DNA from: a bacterium
GTDB lineage: Bacteria > Actinomycetota > Acidimicrobiia > Acidimicrobiales > CATQHL01
Direction of reading: 5' to 3'
Assembly (NCBI GenBank): GCA_026708055.1
Contig: JAPOVS010000039.1
Coordinates: 20,196-84,195 of the forward strand
Length of the DNA: 64,000 nt
In this document: piece after piece, positions 10,878 through 18,800 of the stretch
How positions within the stretch are numbered: the first letter of the stretch is position 1
Layout: the number at the start of each line of letters is the position of its first letter
Program-made: the position numbers and the translations under genes
Notes under the pieces: generated by a model
What the model was told of the DNA's origin: nothing
Databases searched by the model: none
The model's input: only the letters and a program-made list of their open reading frames with translations

Positions 10878-11156
10878 ATGTTCACCCAGGAGATGCGAGT
10901 CCAAGATCCGTGGAAGCAGTACGCCAACTGCCTCGGGGTGGATCCCGATCTGTTCTTTCCCGAACGCGGGGCTTCCACCAAGGAGGCCAAGCGGGTCTGC
11001 GGTGCATGCGTTGTGCGCACGGAGTGCCTCGAGTACGCCCTCGAGAACGGCGAGAAGTTCGGAATCTGGGGCGGCATGAGCGAGCGGGAGCGCCGTCGCG
11101 TGCGCCGCGAGCGGGCCCTGGCACGGCGGCAGGCGAGCGAGTCCGCCACGGCCTGA
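10878..11156 (+). CDS. WhiB-family Fe-S transcriptional regulator (1)
   Basis: A 92-aa Wbl protein. The four cluster cysteines are in the order ANC, then VCGACVVRTEC (C-x2-C-x5-C), followed by the GIWGG turn and a basic C terminus (SERERRRVRRERALARR) for DNA contact. These proteins bind a 4Fe-4S cluster and usually act with the primary sigma factor. ATG 10878 has GAGAGGA 7 nt upstream and gives a standard N terminus. The long upstream region carries the ACAGGT repeats. The exact paralogue (WhiB1, WhiB2 or other) is not assigned. Confidence 0.92.
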   Translation: MFTQEMRVQDPWKQYANCLGVDPDLFFPERGASTKEAKRVCGACVVRTECLEYALENGEKFGIWGGMSERERRRVRRERALARRQASESATA

Positions 11157-11183
11157 GGGACCTCCGGTCGGCGAGCGGTTCTG

Positions 11184-11281
11184 GCCCGCTGCCGGTCTCC
11201 GCGAGCGCGGCGTCGCCTCATCCTCGACGGCGCCGGTAGGTCGGCAGACTATTTTCGCCCGCTGCCGGTCTCCGCGAGCGC
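11184..11281 (+). repeat. 25-bp exact direct repeat ahead of tatA
   Basis: The same 25-nt sequence occurs at 11184-11208 and 11257-11281, 73 nt apart, in the whiB-tatA gap. The second copy ends 8 nt before the tatA -10 box, so the pair could influence tatA transcription. Confidence 0.7.
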
Positions 11282-11289
11282 CGAGCGGG

Positions 11290-11295
11290 TAACCT
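11290..11295 (+). promoter_or_regulatory. -10 box (TAACCT) of tatA, leaderless spacing
   Basis: TAACCT ends 6 nt before the tatA GTG with no Shine-Dalgarno between them. Confidence 0.55.
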
Positions 11296-11301
11296 GAAGT
11301 C

Positions 11302-11496
11302 GTGGCAGTAATCGGAACGACCGAACTGATCATCATCCTGGTGATCGTCTTGGTGATCTTCGGCGGCGCCAAGCTACCGAAGCTTGCGCGGTCCCTCGGG
11401 CAGGCCCAGAGAGAGTTCCGCAAGAACGCCGGTGACGAACTCGAGGAGTCGACCTCGAGCGGATCCGCCGAGACCAAGAACACCAGCGACACCTAG
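11302..11496 (+). CDS. tatA: Sec-independent protein translocase subunit TatA
   Basis: Small pore-forming component of the twin-arginine export system. The 64-aa protein has the canonical order: short polar N terminus, one membrane helix (ELIIILVIVLVIFGG), the FGGAKLPKLARSLGQA hinge and amphipathic helix, then a charged acidic tail. The GTG start is fixed by the adjacent -10 box. tatB and tatC are not in this window. Confidence 0.92.
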   Translation: MAVIGTTELIIILVIVLVIFGGAKLPKLARSLGQAQREFRKNAGDELEESTSSGSAETKNTSDT

Positions 11497-11609
11497 CCCC
11501 GCCGGCACGGGTGAGCCCGGCCGCGCAAACTGGCGCGGCACTCGCCGCCGGAGACCAGGGTGACCCCGTTCCGGCGTCCGCGGCCTCTCGGATCGCCGCA
11601 GTCAAGCGG

Positions 11610-11615
11610 TACAGT
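11610..11615 (+). promoter_or_regulatory. -10 box (TACAGT) of the AbrB-like gene, leaderless spacing
   Basis: TACAGT ends 7 nt before ATG 11623; there is no Shine-Dalgarno. Confidence 0.55.
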
Positions 11616-11622
11616 CTTGCCA

Positions 11623-11937
11623 ATGGCATCTGCGAGGTTGTGCTCCGACGGCCGAGTGACGATCCCCAAGGACCTCCGCGACGCCTGCGGGCTCCGTGTC
11701 GGCACCGAGTTCGACGCCGAACTGACCGACGACGGAATCCTGCTCCGCCCGCGGCCTGAGCGGGACCCCGATCAGTGGTGGTTCTGGACCGAGGAGTGGC
11801 AGGCCAAAGAGCGCGAGGCCGAGGCGGACATCGCCGCGGGCAGGCACGGGCCGGTGTTCTCGTCGGGGGAGGAGTTCCTGACGGCGCTGCGCGAGATCGC
11901 CGGTTTGGGGCCTGGCGGCGACAGCACGGCGGACTGA
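11623..11937 (+). CDS. AbrB/SpoVT-domain protein, orphan antitoxin-like
   Basis: The 104-aa protein has an N-terminal swapped-hairpin AbrB domain (LCSDGRVTIPKDLRDACGLRVGTEFDAEL) and a C-terminal region (WQAKEREAEADIAAGRHGPVFSSGEEFLTALREI) typical of antitoxins that cap PIN toxins. No PIN or MazF toxin gene follows; the next sequence is a decayed SGNH hydrolase. It may be a solitary survivor of a toxin-antitoxin pair or a stand-alone regulator. A leaderless start at ATG 11623 is supported by TACAGT 7 nt upstream. Confidence 0.8.
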   Translation: MASARLCSDGRVTIPKDLRDACGLRVGTEFDAELTDDGILLRPRPERDPDQWWFWTEEWQAKEREAEADIAAGRHGPVFSSGEEFLTALREIAGLGPGGDSTAD

Positions 11938-11984
11938 GGCCACCGGAGCGCCCCGCTTTGCGCCGTGCCCACACATTGAGGCCA

Positions 11985-12917
11985 CCACCTACAGTGTCGG
12001 AGCGACAGGCGATTTCACGCTGCGAGTCCGCGGGATGCGCGCAATGTCGGAACCGAAAAATGTCGGACTTAGCCTTCGTACCGATGCGTATGGCCACCCA
12101 AGTTCGGAATTCGCTATCGCTTGGGACGCCCCAGACCACACCGGCGGTTCTCCCATCACAAACTACCAGGTGACAATCTCAAGCCCCGCGACACGGAGGG
12201 GCCTGAATCTGGGCTTGGACAATAGCCGACCCGAAAGGGTGGCCTTCAACACAACGGATAGAGACGCAACCTACGTCTCAGCCTACATGGTGTACGAAGG
12301 AAACTTCTACAGGACGTACACGGTAGCTGTACGTGCCGAGAACAGCACCGGTCTGGGCCCTCCATCGACTGCCGTGCAGATAGAGACGCCGTGTCCGCTC
12401 ACTTGGTGGGCTGCTGGAGATTCTTTCTCGTCTGGCACCGGCGCAGGGAATCAGGAGGGGGATTGCAGAGGATCGTTGGTAGACGTGTATGTGCGCGGTG
12501 TCGAGAACCACCTGAGTGATCGAGGGAGGTTATATGTCATCGGATATCCGAGTATTGTTGCACCTACAGTGGAGTGGAGTTGCTGCAAAAGGGTTGGGGT
12601 TGGGGCCCGAACCTAGGTCATGGCTGCTGGGGTATTCATAGGATCTATGCCTCAACTCTTATCAGAGCTGCAACTTATCTTACACAGGTCTTGGTGCTGC
12701 AGTTCAAGAAGTAAACAGACTACTTGGAGAAAGTCGCGTTCGTTTTGTCGATGTACAAGCTGTATTTCGGGAAGGTGGGCATGAGCTTTGCGGAAGTGGT
12801 GACGATTGGCTGCATGGAATTAAGGGTACTGACAACGCTGCCTATCATCCCAATCAGCTGGGACACGCGGCAATTGCGCAGGCTCTAGTGGATCAGATTA
12901 GTTCTGACTGGTCCTAA
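11985..12917 (+). pseudogene. Decayed secreted FN3 + SGNH-hydrolase gene
   Basis: Only disconnected pieces are readable. One frame gives TGDFTLRVRG, then an FN3 domain (WDAPDHTGGSPITNYQVTI ... YTVAVRAENSTGLGPPS), then the SGNH block I motif AAGDSFSSG, and stops at 12614. Similarity resumes in other frames: GIHRIYAS near 12637, then block V with catalytic Asp and His in the DNAAYHPNQLGHAAIAQAL region, ending at 12917. At least two frame changes, and no N-terminal signal peptide, mark it as a remnant of a larger exported hydrolase. Base composition is more AT-rich than its neighbours. Confidence 0.7.
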
Positions 12918-12928
12918 CCCTTGGATAG

Positions 12929-13057
12929 TCCTCCATCAACGCCTGGATCGACAACTGGAACCAGAACCCCCGCCCCTTCGTGTGGCGCAAGACCGCAGAC
13001 GAGTTCGTCGAGACCATGGCCACATGTCTGCAACGAATTCCCCACTCAGGGCACTAG
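12929..13057 (+). mobile_element. IS630-family transposase C-terminal remnant
   Basis: An in-frame 42-codon fragment reads INAWIDNWNQNPRPFVWRKT, then ADEFVETMA and a terminal SGH before TAG, the characteristic last residues of IS630-type transposases. An in-frame stop lies just upstream and the rest of the gene is absent, so only the tail survives. It abuts the 3' end of the MNT-HEPN gene on the other strand and the decayed hydrolase on the left. Confidence 0.75.
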
Positions 13058-14049
13058 ACGTGCGGGCCGCGGTCCTCGATGCCGCGGCGCACGTCGCGGC
13101 CGGCGATGACGCCGCTGAGGTGGGCGCGGCGGGCCTCGGCGGCGGCGAGGTCGGGGTCCGCTCCGAGCGCCTCCTGCAGTTCGTTGGCCAGCAGGGCGGT
13201 CAGTGTGGTGGCCATGGTGGTGTATGTCTCGGCGAGGCTGTCGGCGATGGCGCCGTCGGCGGCCACGTCCGCGGTGTATCTGCCGCGCAGTCGCCACTGC
13301 GACAGGGTGGCCGCATCGACGCCGAGTCCGTCGAGTACGCCGGCGGGGGAGCGGTGCGCCGCGTCCGGGAGGAGGTCGAGGCAGGCGGCGATGTTGTGGC
13401 CCGCGCGGCGGAGTTCTTTCTCGCTCGGCGTGGGCGTGCCGTGGAGGACTGCGAGCGCCTTGATCGCGGTCTCGGCGGTGATCGCCGCGGTCGTGCAGAT
13501 GCGGACCATGCGCTCTAGGCGGGCCCGTTCGGCGACCTCCGGGGGGAGGGGCGCGTCGGCCTCTTGTGTCCCGCGGTGGGTGGCGGCCTCGAGTTCGCTG
13601 AGCCGCGGCAGGACCCAGTGGTCGAACTGGCGGAGGGCCTCGTGTGCGTCGCTCATGGGCAGAACCATCTCCTTGTTCCAGTTGACGGGGGCCCGTTCGG
13701 CGGCCGTGGCCACCGCCACGGCGGTGTCGTGGATGCGCCGTTCCAGGGAGGTCGGCACGTTGTCGATGCGGGCGCGCCATTCGGGCCGGTCGGTCACGTG
13801 TACCTGCACCGGCCACGGCGCGGCGGCGGCCCCCGCGGCCGCCTCGAGGGCTTGGCGGCGGGCCGCGCGCTGGGAGTAGTCGAGGTCGGCGTAGATCGCC
13901 ACCAAGTCGATATCGCTGGACAGCGTCGCCATCCCGTCGGCGACCGAGCCGAACAGGAGGACCTCCTCGGCACCGATCTCCAGGAGCGCCGCGGCGGCTC
14001 GGCCGGCTGCTGCGAGCGTCGGCGCGGCGGGGGCGGCGATGGTCGTCAC
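13054..14049 (-). CDS. Minimal nucleotidyltransferase fused to a HEPN-like domain
   Basis: The 331-aa protein starts with a NTP_transf_2 fold (about residues 15-100): GSVADGMATLSSDIDLVAIY is the GSx10DxD catalytic motif. The second half has HEPN-like features: ITAETAIKALAVLHGTPTPSEKELRRAGHNIAACLDLLPD, then QWRLRGRYTAD, resembling the RY motif region. In known MNT-HEPN pairs the HEPN protein is an RNase toxin and the MNT an AMPylating antitoxin; here both parts are in one chain. GTG 14049 has a -10 box 7 nt upstream. It meets the IS630 remnant tail to tail. Confidence 0.75.
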   Translation of the reverse strand: MTTIAAPAAPTLAAAGRAAAALLEIGAEEVLLFGSVADGMATLSSDIDLVAIYADLDYSQRAARRQALEAAAGAAAAPWPVQVHVTDRPEWRARIDNVPTSLERRIHDTAVAVATAAERAPVNWNKEMVLPMSDAHEALRQFDHWVLPRLSELEAATHRGTQEADAPLPPEVAERARLERMVRICTTAAITAETAIKALAVLHGTPTPSEKELRRAGHNIAACLDLLPDAAHRSPAGVLDGLGVDAATLSQWRLRGRYTADVAADGAIADSLAETYTTMATTLTALLANELQEALGADPDLAAAEARRAHLSGVIAGRDVRRGIEDRGPHV

Positions 14050-14056
14050 GGCGATC

Positions 14057-14062
14057 AGCCTA
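14057..14062 (-). promoter_or_regulatory. -10 box (TAGGCT) of the MNT-HEPN gene, leaderless spacing
   Basis: On the minus strand TAGGCT ends 7 nt before GTG 14049. This box decides the start codon over more upstream in-frame candidates. Confidence 0.55.
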
Positions 14063-14163
14063 CGCGCCGCGCCGTTGCGGCGGCGCCCGGGCGGGGGTAT
14101 CACCAGCGGTCGCCTTCCGGATGTGCCGGACCCGGTCCTCGTCCGGCACTCGCCTGCGGGGGT

Positions 14164-14466
14164 TCAAAGGATGATCGCCTCGAGGAGCATCGCCCGATGC
14201 CCCTCGTACTCGTCGGGCTTGAGGCCGCCAGCAGAGACGACGTCCACATCGACGCCCAGCAGCTCCGCGAGGGCGCCTTGGAGGCGCGCCAGGTCGAACA
14301 GGGACGACCCCGTCTCGAACCTGGCCAGGAAGTCCACGTCGCTGGCGGGGCCGTCATCGCCGCGGGCCGCCGAGCCCACCAACGCGATGGAGGTGGCCTT
14401 GTTGGCGGCCGCCGCGGTCTTGATGGCAGCGCGGTGGGTGCCCAGGACGAGTTCACGCCGAGTCAT
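14164..14466 (-). CDS. MNT-type nucleotidyltransferase (antitoxin-like)
   Basis: A 100-aa stand-alone minimal nucleotidyltransferase. ALVGSAARGDDGPASDVDFLARF supplies the GSx10DxD motif, and DVDVV later in the chain the third acidic residue. Such proteins (MntA/MenA-like) normally pair with a HEPN/DUF86 toxin encoded next door. No separate DUF86 gene follows; the next gene on the strand is the MNT-HEPN fusion 115 nt downstream. Its 5' end faces a truncated hipA only about 20 nt away, which suggests a rearrangement junction there. Confidence 0.82.
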   Translation of the reverse strand: MTRRELVLGTHRAAIKTAAAANKATSIALVGSAARGDDGPASDVDFLARFETGSSLFDLARLQGALAELLGVDVDVVSAGGLKPDEYEGHRAMLLEAIIL

Positions 14467-14486
14467 GCTCCCGGAGTCCCCGGCGA

Positions 14487-14915
14487 GTGCGACGCCGCGA
14501 CGCGCATGCCCGCAACTACAGCTTCCTGCTGACCGGCAACGAGGCGAGGCTCAGCCCGCTGTACGACCTGCACTCGTCGTTGCCGTACGTGGCCCGAGGC
14601 GTCGGTGAGCGGGAGATGGCCATGCGCTACGGGTCCACCTTCACCGTCTACAGCGCCGGCTCGGACCACGCCCTGCTCGATGTCGCTGCCCGTCTCGGGT
14701 TGCCGGAGCGCCGATTGTTGGATCGCGCCGAGGATCTGGTGTCGGGGGCCTCAACCGCGCTCGAAGAGGAGGTCACTGCCTTGTCCCCCGAGTTGCAGGA
14801 TCTTCCGGAAATCGAGCGGTTGCTGCGCAGGCTTGGGCGGCGCGTGGTTGGAGTCGAGCGGACGATCGAAGCGAATCGCCGCCGCCTCCGGGAGCCTCAC
14901 CGGCGGCCTCGCTGA
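14487..14915 (+). pseudogene. HipA kinase C-terminal fragment (hipA remnant 1)
   Basis: Matches only the C-terminal part of HipA-type Ser/Thr kinase toxins: DAHARNYSFLLTGNEARLSPLYDLHSSLPY is the catalytic DxHxKN-like segment and the Asp-containing activation region. The N-terminal two thirds, and the HipB antitoxin, are missing; sequence to the left belongs to the divergent MNT gene. A GTG at 14487 opens the frame but cannot yield a working kinase. It is a different HipA subfamily from the remnant at 29.1-29.6 kb. Confidence 0.78.
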
Positions 14916-14939
14916 CTACCGGCGGCTTCGCCCCCGCCG

Positions 14940-15060
14940 CGCCCGCGGTCGGTCACCACCGAGGCCGTCGAGTCCGGCGGCGGACCGCGACGGCGGCGCG
15001 CCGATCACGCGGTACCGGGCTGAGATCTATAGAGGCGCGACCCGACGGCGAGGATCGTCC
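14940..15060 (+). pseudogene. Short FN3-like remnant
   Basis: One frame contains GGAPITRYRAEIYRG, similar to the FN3 strand motif GGSPITNYQVTI in the decayed gene at 12.1 kb. No start, stop or complete domain accompanies it, so it is probably a scrap of a second secreted FN3 gene. The rest of 14916-15114 shows nothing recognisable. Confidence 0.35.
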
Positions 15061-15114
15061 GAGCGGGCCGCGCTCGGAGGGCTGGCCACCTGAACAGGGC
15101 CCCCGCGCAAGTGC

Positions 15115-15139
15115 TTGACATGCGGGGGGGGGGTACCTT
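15115..15139 (+). promoter_or_regulatory. Candidate promoter with a 10-G tract in the spacer
   Basis: TTGACA (15115-15120) and TACCTT (15134-15139) are separated by 13 nt, ten of which are an uninterrupted G run (15124-15133). The spacing is about 4 nt short of optimal. Slippage in the G tract would change it, so this could be a phase-variable promoter for the cluster beginning at 15235. Confidence 0.35.
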
Positions 15140-15234
15140 GCCCACCGGTCGGCCGCCAGAGGTGCTGCGCCGACCGCCCCGTCCGTTGACACGAGCGGCC
15201 GCGCCCGAGCCGATCCAATGGAGCGCAACGCGCT

Positions 15235-15363
15235 ATGAAGTCCCGAGTTCACCTCGTCGCCATGATCGTGACCGCCGTGTTGGCCGGGTCGTTGGTGCCG
15301 GCGGCGGCCTCCTCCCCGGCGGTGGCGCAGGAGCAGACGTCCTGGCTCGGATTCAGCTCCTGA
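15235..15363 (+). CDS. Short ORF consisting almost only of a Sec signal peptide
   Basis: A 42-codon ORF encodes MKSRVHLVAMIVTAVLAGSL, then VPAAASSPAVAQEQTSWLGFSS. It has a basic N region, a hydrophobic core and an A-x-A-like cleavage site (AVAQE), leaving a mature peptide of about 10-12 residues. GGAG lies 11 nt before the ATG. It could be a tiny exported peptide, a leader for the next gene 7 nt downstream, or the surviving front of a truncated secreted protein. Function unknown. Confidence 0.45.
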   Translation: MKSRVHLVAMIVTAVLAGSLVPAAASSPAVAQEQTSWLGFSS

Positions 15364-15369
15364 GGAGAT

Positions 15370-15852
15370 GTGATCGTTCGGATGGATACTCGACGCGGTA
15401 GTCGGCCGTCCCGTCAGCTGGGGCGAGGCACGAGGCAACCATCCCGTGCGCAGTCGGGAGGCACGTCGAGGCGGACGGATCGGAAGAGTGTTGTGGGCCG
15501 TAGCACGCCTCCGCGCTCCGGGACTCGCCGCGACCTGACCGGTGGCGGCAAACGAAGGATTCCCCCAATCTCAGCTTTGCCGGTCCTGTTGGCGTTGGGG
15601 AGTTCGGCATTGCTCATTGCGTCGATCGTTCTGATGGTCACAGCAACCGACTCGCTCTCAACCCTCAGGCTGTCGTACGTGCTGGGCCTTGCCGGCTTCG
15701 CCGCTGCCGCGGTGGCCGACACCGTGCACAAGCGAAAATGTGATCGAGAGATGCGAAACGATCGATTTACCGCGGCAACGATGCTGTGGTTCGGTTCTTT
15801 GGTCGTCACTGTCATCAGCGCGTATCTTGCAGCTGGCGAGGCTGCACTCTGA
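15370..15852 (+). CDS. Three-TM membrane protein of unknown function
   Basis: A 160-aa protein with a long, basic, disordered N terminus (about 65 residues rich in Arg, Ser, Gly) followed by three hydrophobic segments: near residues 70-93 (ALPVLLALGSSALLIASIVL), 102-121 (LSYVLGLAGFAAAAVAD) and 137-157 (WFGSLVVTVISAYLAAG). No family recognised. GTG 15370 sits only 2 nt after GAGGAG and ATG 15382 is an alternative. It is the first membrane protein of the co-oriented VWA-tubulin cluster, with 16 nt to the VWA frame chosen here. Confidence 0.55.
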   Translation: MIVRMDTRRGSRPSRQLGRGTRQPSRAQSGGTSRRTDRKSVVGRSTPPRSGTRRDLTGGGKRRIPPISALPVLLALGSSALLIASIVLMVTATDSLSTLRLSYVLGLAGFAAAAVADTVHKRKCDREMRNDRFTAATMLWFGSLVVTVISAYLAAGEAAL

Positions 15853-15868
15853 AGCCAAGTCGCAGTTG

Positions 15869-18800
15869 GTGATCTTCTTGTGCTCTGCACGACGACCGGC
15901 TTTCAGCTTCGACGGCACGAGATCGCCGTCGAAGCTCAGATCGCGCGGCGGTCGTGCGGCTGTTTCGGTCCGGGGAGTGTCCGCGAGTTCGGCTATTGGA
16001 CGAGCGGGTGCCGCGCTGTCGCTCATCGCCACGGCGTCTGTGCTGGGCGCGGTGCTCTTCGTAGTTCTTGCATTGCCCGTCAAAGCCGAGGAGTCTGCCC
16101 AGCGGTGCGATGGACGCGAGTCGATCCGCGTGCTTTTCCTTCTGGACACGTCGCGGAGTCTGCGCGTGAATGACCCCGACGGCCGGCGGGAGACAGGCAC
16201 GGTGGATGCGCTCGACGATCTGGGCCAGATCGTCGAAGACTACCGTCTGCGATTGCGGCGCCACTACCCACACTGGTCGGTCTTTGCGGCGGTTGACACG
16301 TTCTCTGGACTCCACGACGAACCCGAGTTGAACAATCCATACAACCGCCTAAGCGGCAGCTGGCAGGATCTGGGAGATCTAGGCGGTCTTCAAGCCCTGC
16401 GTCAAGCTGCGGGTCGCGCGCTCGAGCAGCCCGGATACTGGACTGACTACCGGGAGGCGATCCGCGGTGTGCTCGACCGCTTCGCTGAACCGTTGCCGAA
16501 TGGGATCCCTTCGTGTGACTATCTATTCTGGTTCACTGACGGCGATCACGACACAATTTCAGCAGGCGTTTCTACGCCGGCAGAGCAGGCACAGATCGAT
16601 GATATGTGCCGTGTCGGAGGCTTGGTCGATCAGCTGCGACGCACGGGCGTCAATGTCACCGCTATCGAACTCCGCGTGCAGCGGGACTCGTCGGCGCAAC
16701 TCCGCCGCTTGGTGGTCGGCGGCCCCGACTGTGTAGGACTTGACGGGGAGGTCGCCGATGTCGCGTCCGTGGCGGATCTTGCGACCGGAATCGAGGAGAC
16801 CGTATTCCGCTTGGTCGATCCCGATTTCCCGCGCGAGTTCCTGGATCCATGCGAGTCGAATCCGGCGGAATGCGAATACCGCTTCACTCTCTCCGACGGC
16901 GTCGAGTGGGTGAAGGTCTACGTGGACCTTCGAGGAGTCAGGGACCGCTCCGACGTGTCGATTGCCCTCCACGGACCTGACGGGACTCCGATTGCTCCGT
17001 TCGCATTCGGAGATGACTGGACCCGGATTTCAACGTCAGGAATGTTGGGCAGGCAACCGACCCGGAACATCAGTGTCGCCTGGGCGCATCGGGTCGCACG
17101 GCAGGTCTACGGCATGGAATGGGGAGATGATCAGGTCTGGACGCTCGTCTTCTCCGGCGCGGAGGCTGCGAACGCGCGCGCCGGAATCCGCAAGGACGAG
17201 CGCGGTGCCCCGACCCTCGAGGAGTTGCAGTTCAGCGGCAGCGACTTGAGGGGGAGAATCAATCCGGCGCCCAGTGAGGATGAGATGGCGCGGCTCGTCC
17301 TGCATCTCGATGACGGGCGCAACGTCGAGGTCAGTGGGTTGGATGGCAGGATCAGGTCCGGCGGCCGGTTCACGATTCCTGGCATTGTCGATCGCGTGGC
17401 CCGCGCCGCGCGGGGCGACGATTACCTGCCGACACGGGGCTGCGTTGGGACAGCCGAGCTGTCGGTCAACAAGGTGGTCGACTACGGGAGCTTCAGCGGT
17501 CCTTGGACTGCGCCGCTGCGGGCATCGGTGGTCGAGGTCCCCGTTCCGAGAGCACTGTGTGGATTGTCCGGCCGAATGGTGCCGACGCTCAGGGCGATCG
17601 CCGCAGACCCGGCGGACCGGTTCGACCCGGCGGGAACACTGGCGATCACGGCGGACGGTGGATTCCTTGACGGGTTGCTGACCGTGACCGATGTGCACAT
17701 CGAGTCTGTCTCGGGGTCATCATCCGTGGACTTCTCGCCCGAGTGGTCGAGCGGGTGGCGATGCGACGTTCCGGCCGATGCCGTCGACTACTCCTGCGGC
17801 GATGCCTTTCGGCTCACTGTGAATGCCGACTCCGACTCCGAGGTCGACATCAGGTTGTCCCTGTCTTCCATCAGCGCCGATCCGATGCAGGAGCCGCCGG
17901 TTGTGGAGAGGACCACATACATCATCCGGGACGTCCTGGTGGACGGCAAATTGCCGGGTCCGGTGATCGCCGCGGTAGACGAGAGCCGACCGGGCGGATT
18001 TCTGGATGTCTCCGCTGACGGCGGTACCGCGGACGGAGTATTGGTGTTGGACGGGCTGATCGCGGAGTCCGTGAACGGTTCCGCCGAGGCGGCACCGCCG
18101 ATCCTGAGTGTCGGGGACTGGCGGTGCGTGATCCCGGCTGGAGCGAGAGCGCAGACCTGCCCGCCGTTGCAGGTTCTCTCGGGTCTCGCTGCGGGAGACG
18201 TCGCCGTCGACGTGGTTCTGTCGATTCGAGGCCTTGTCGACGATCCGAATCATCCACAAGTCGCTCAAGACATGAGGGTGGTAGTTCGTGACATCATTGT
18301 GCCTTCGGCGCTGCCGGCCGTCTCCGATGTCGTGGTTGAAGATCGGTTCGATCCGTCGGGCTCGCTGCGAGTCATCACTCAGGGAGGGGTGTTCGCCGGC
18401 TCGGTGACCGTTGAGACCGCATCGGACGGCCTGCTGCCCGTCGAGTCCGTGGACGGCGTTACGCCGCGACTGCGGCCCGGCGCGGAGTGGCGCTGCGAGG
18501 TGCCGGCAGGTGCAGTGGACCATGTGTGCCCTACCATGGTGATCGAGGCGACCGCTGAAGGCGACGCGACGATGGATCTGATCGTGCCGTTGCGTGCAGC
18601 GGGCGGCGATCCGGCGACGGTTCCAGGATTGACTAGTTATGTGCGGGTCGAGGACATCTCGATCGGCGTGAGGGAGACGGGCGAAGTCCTCGAGCACTTC
18701 ATGCGCTACCTACTGATAGCCGTGGCTGTGTTCTTGGCGGTCCGGGTGCTGTCGGCGGGGGTGCGGCGCCGCTGGACGAAGTTGTCCAACAATATGTACT

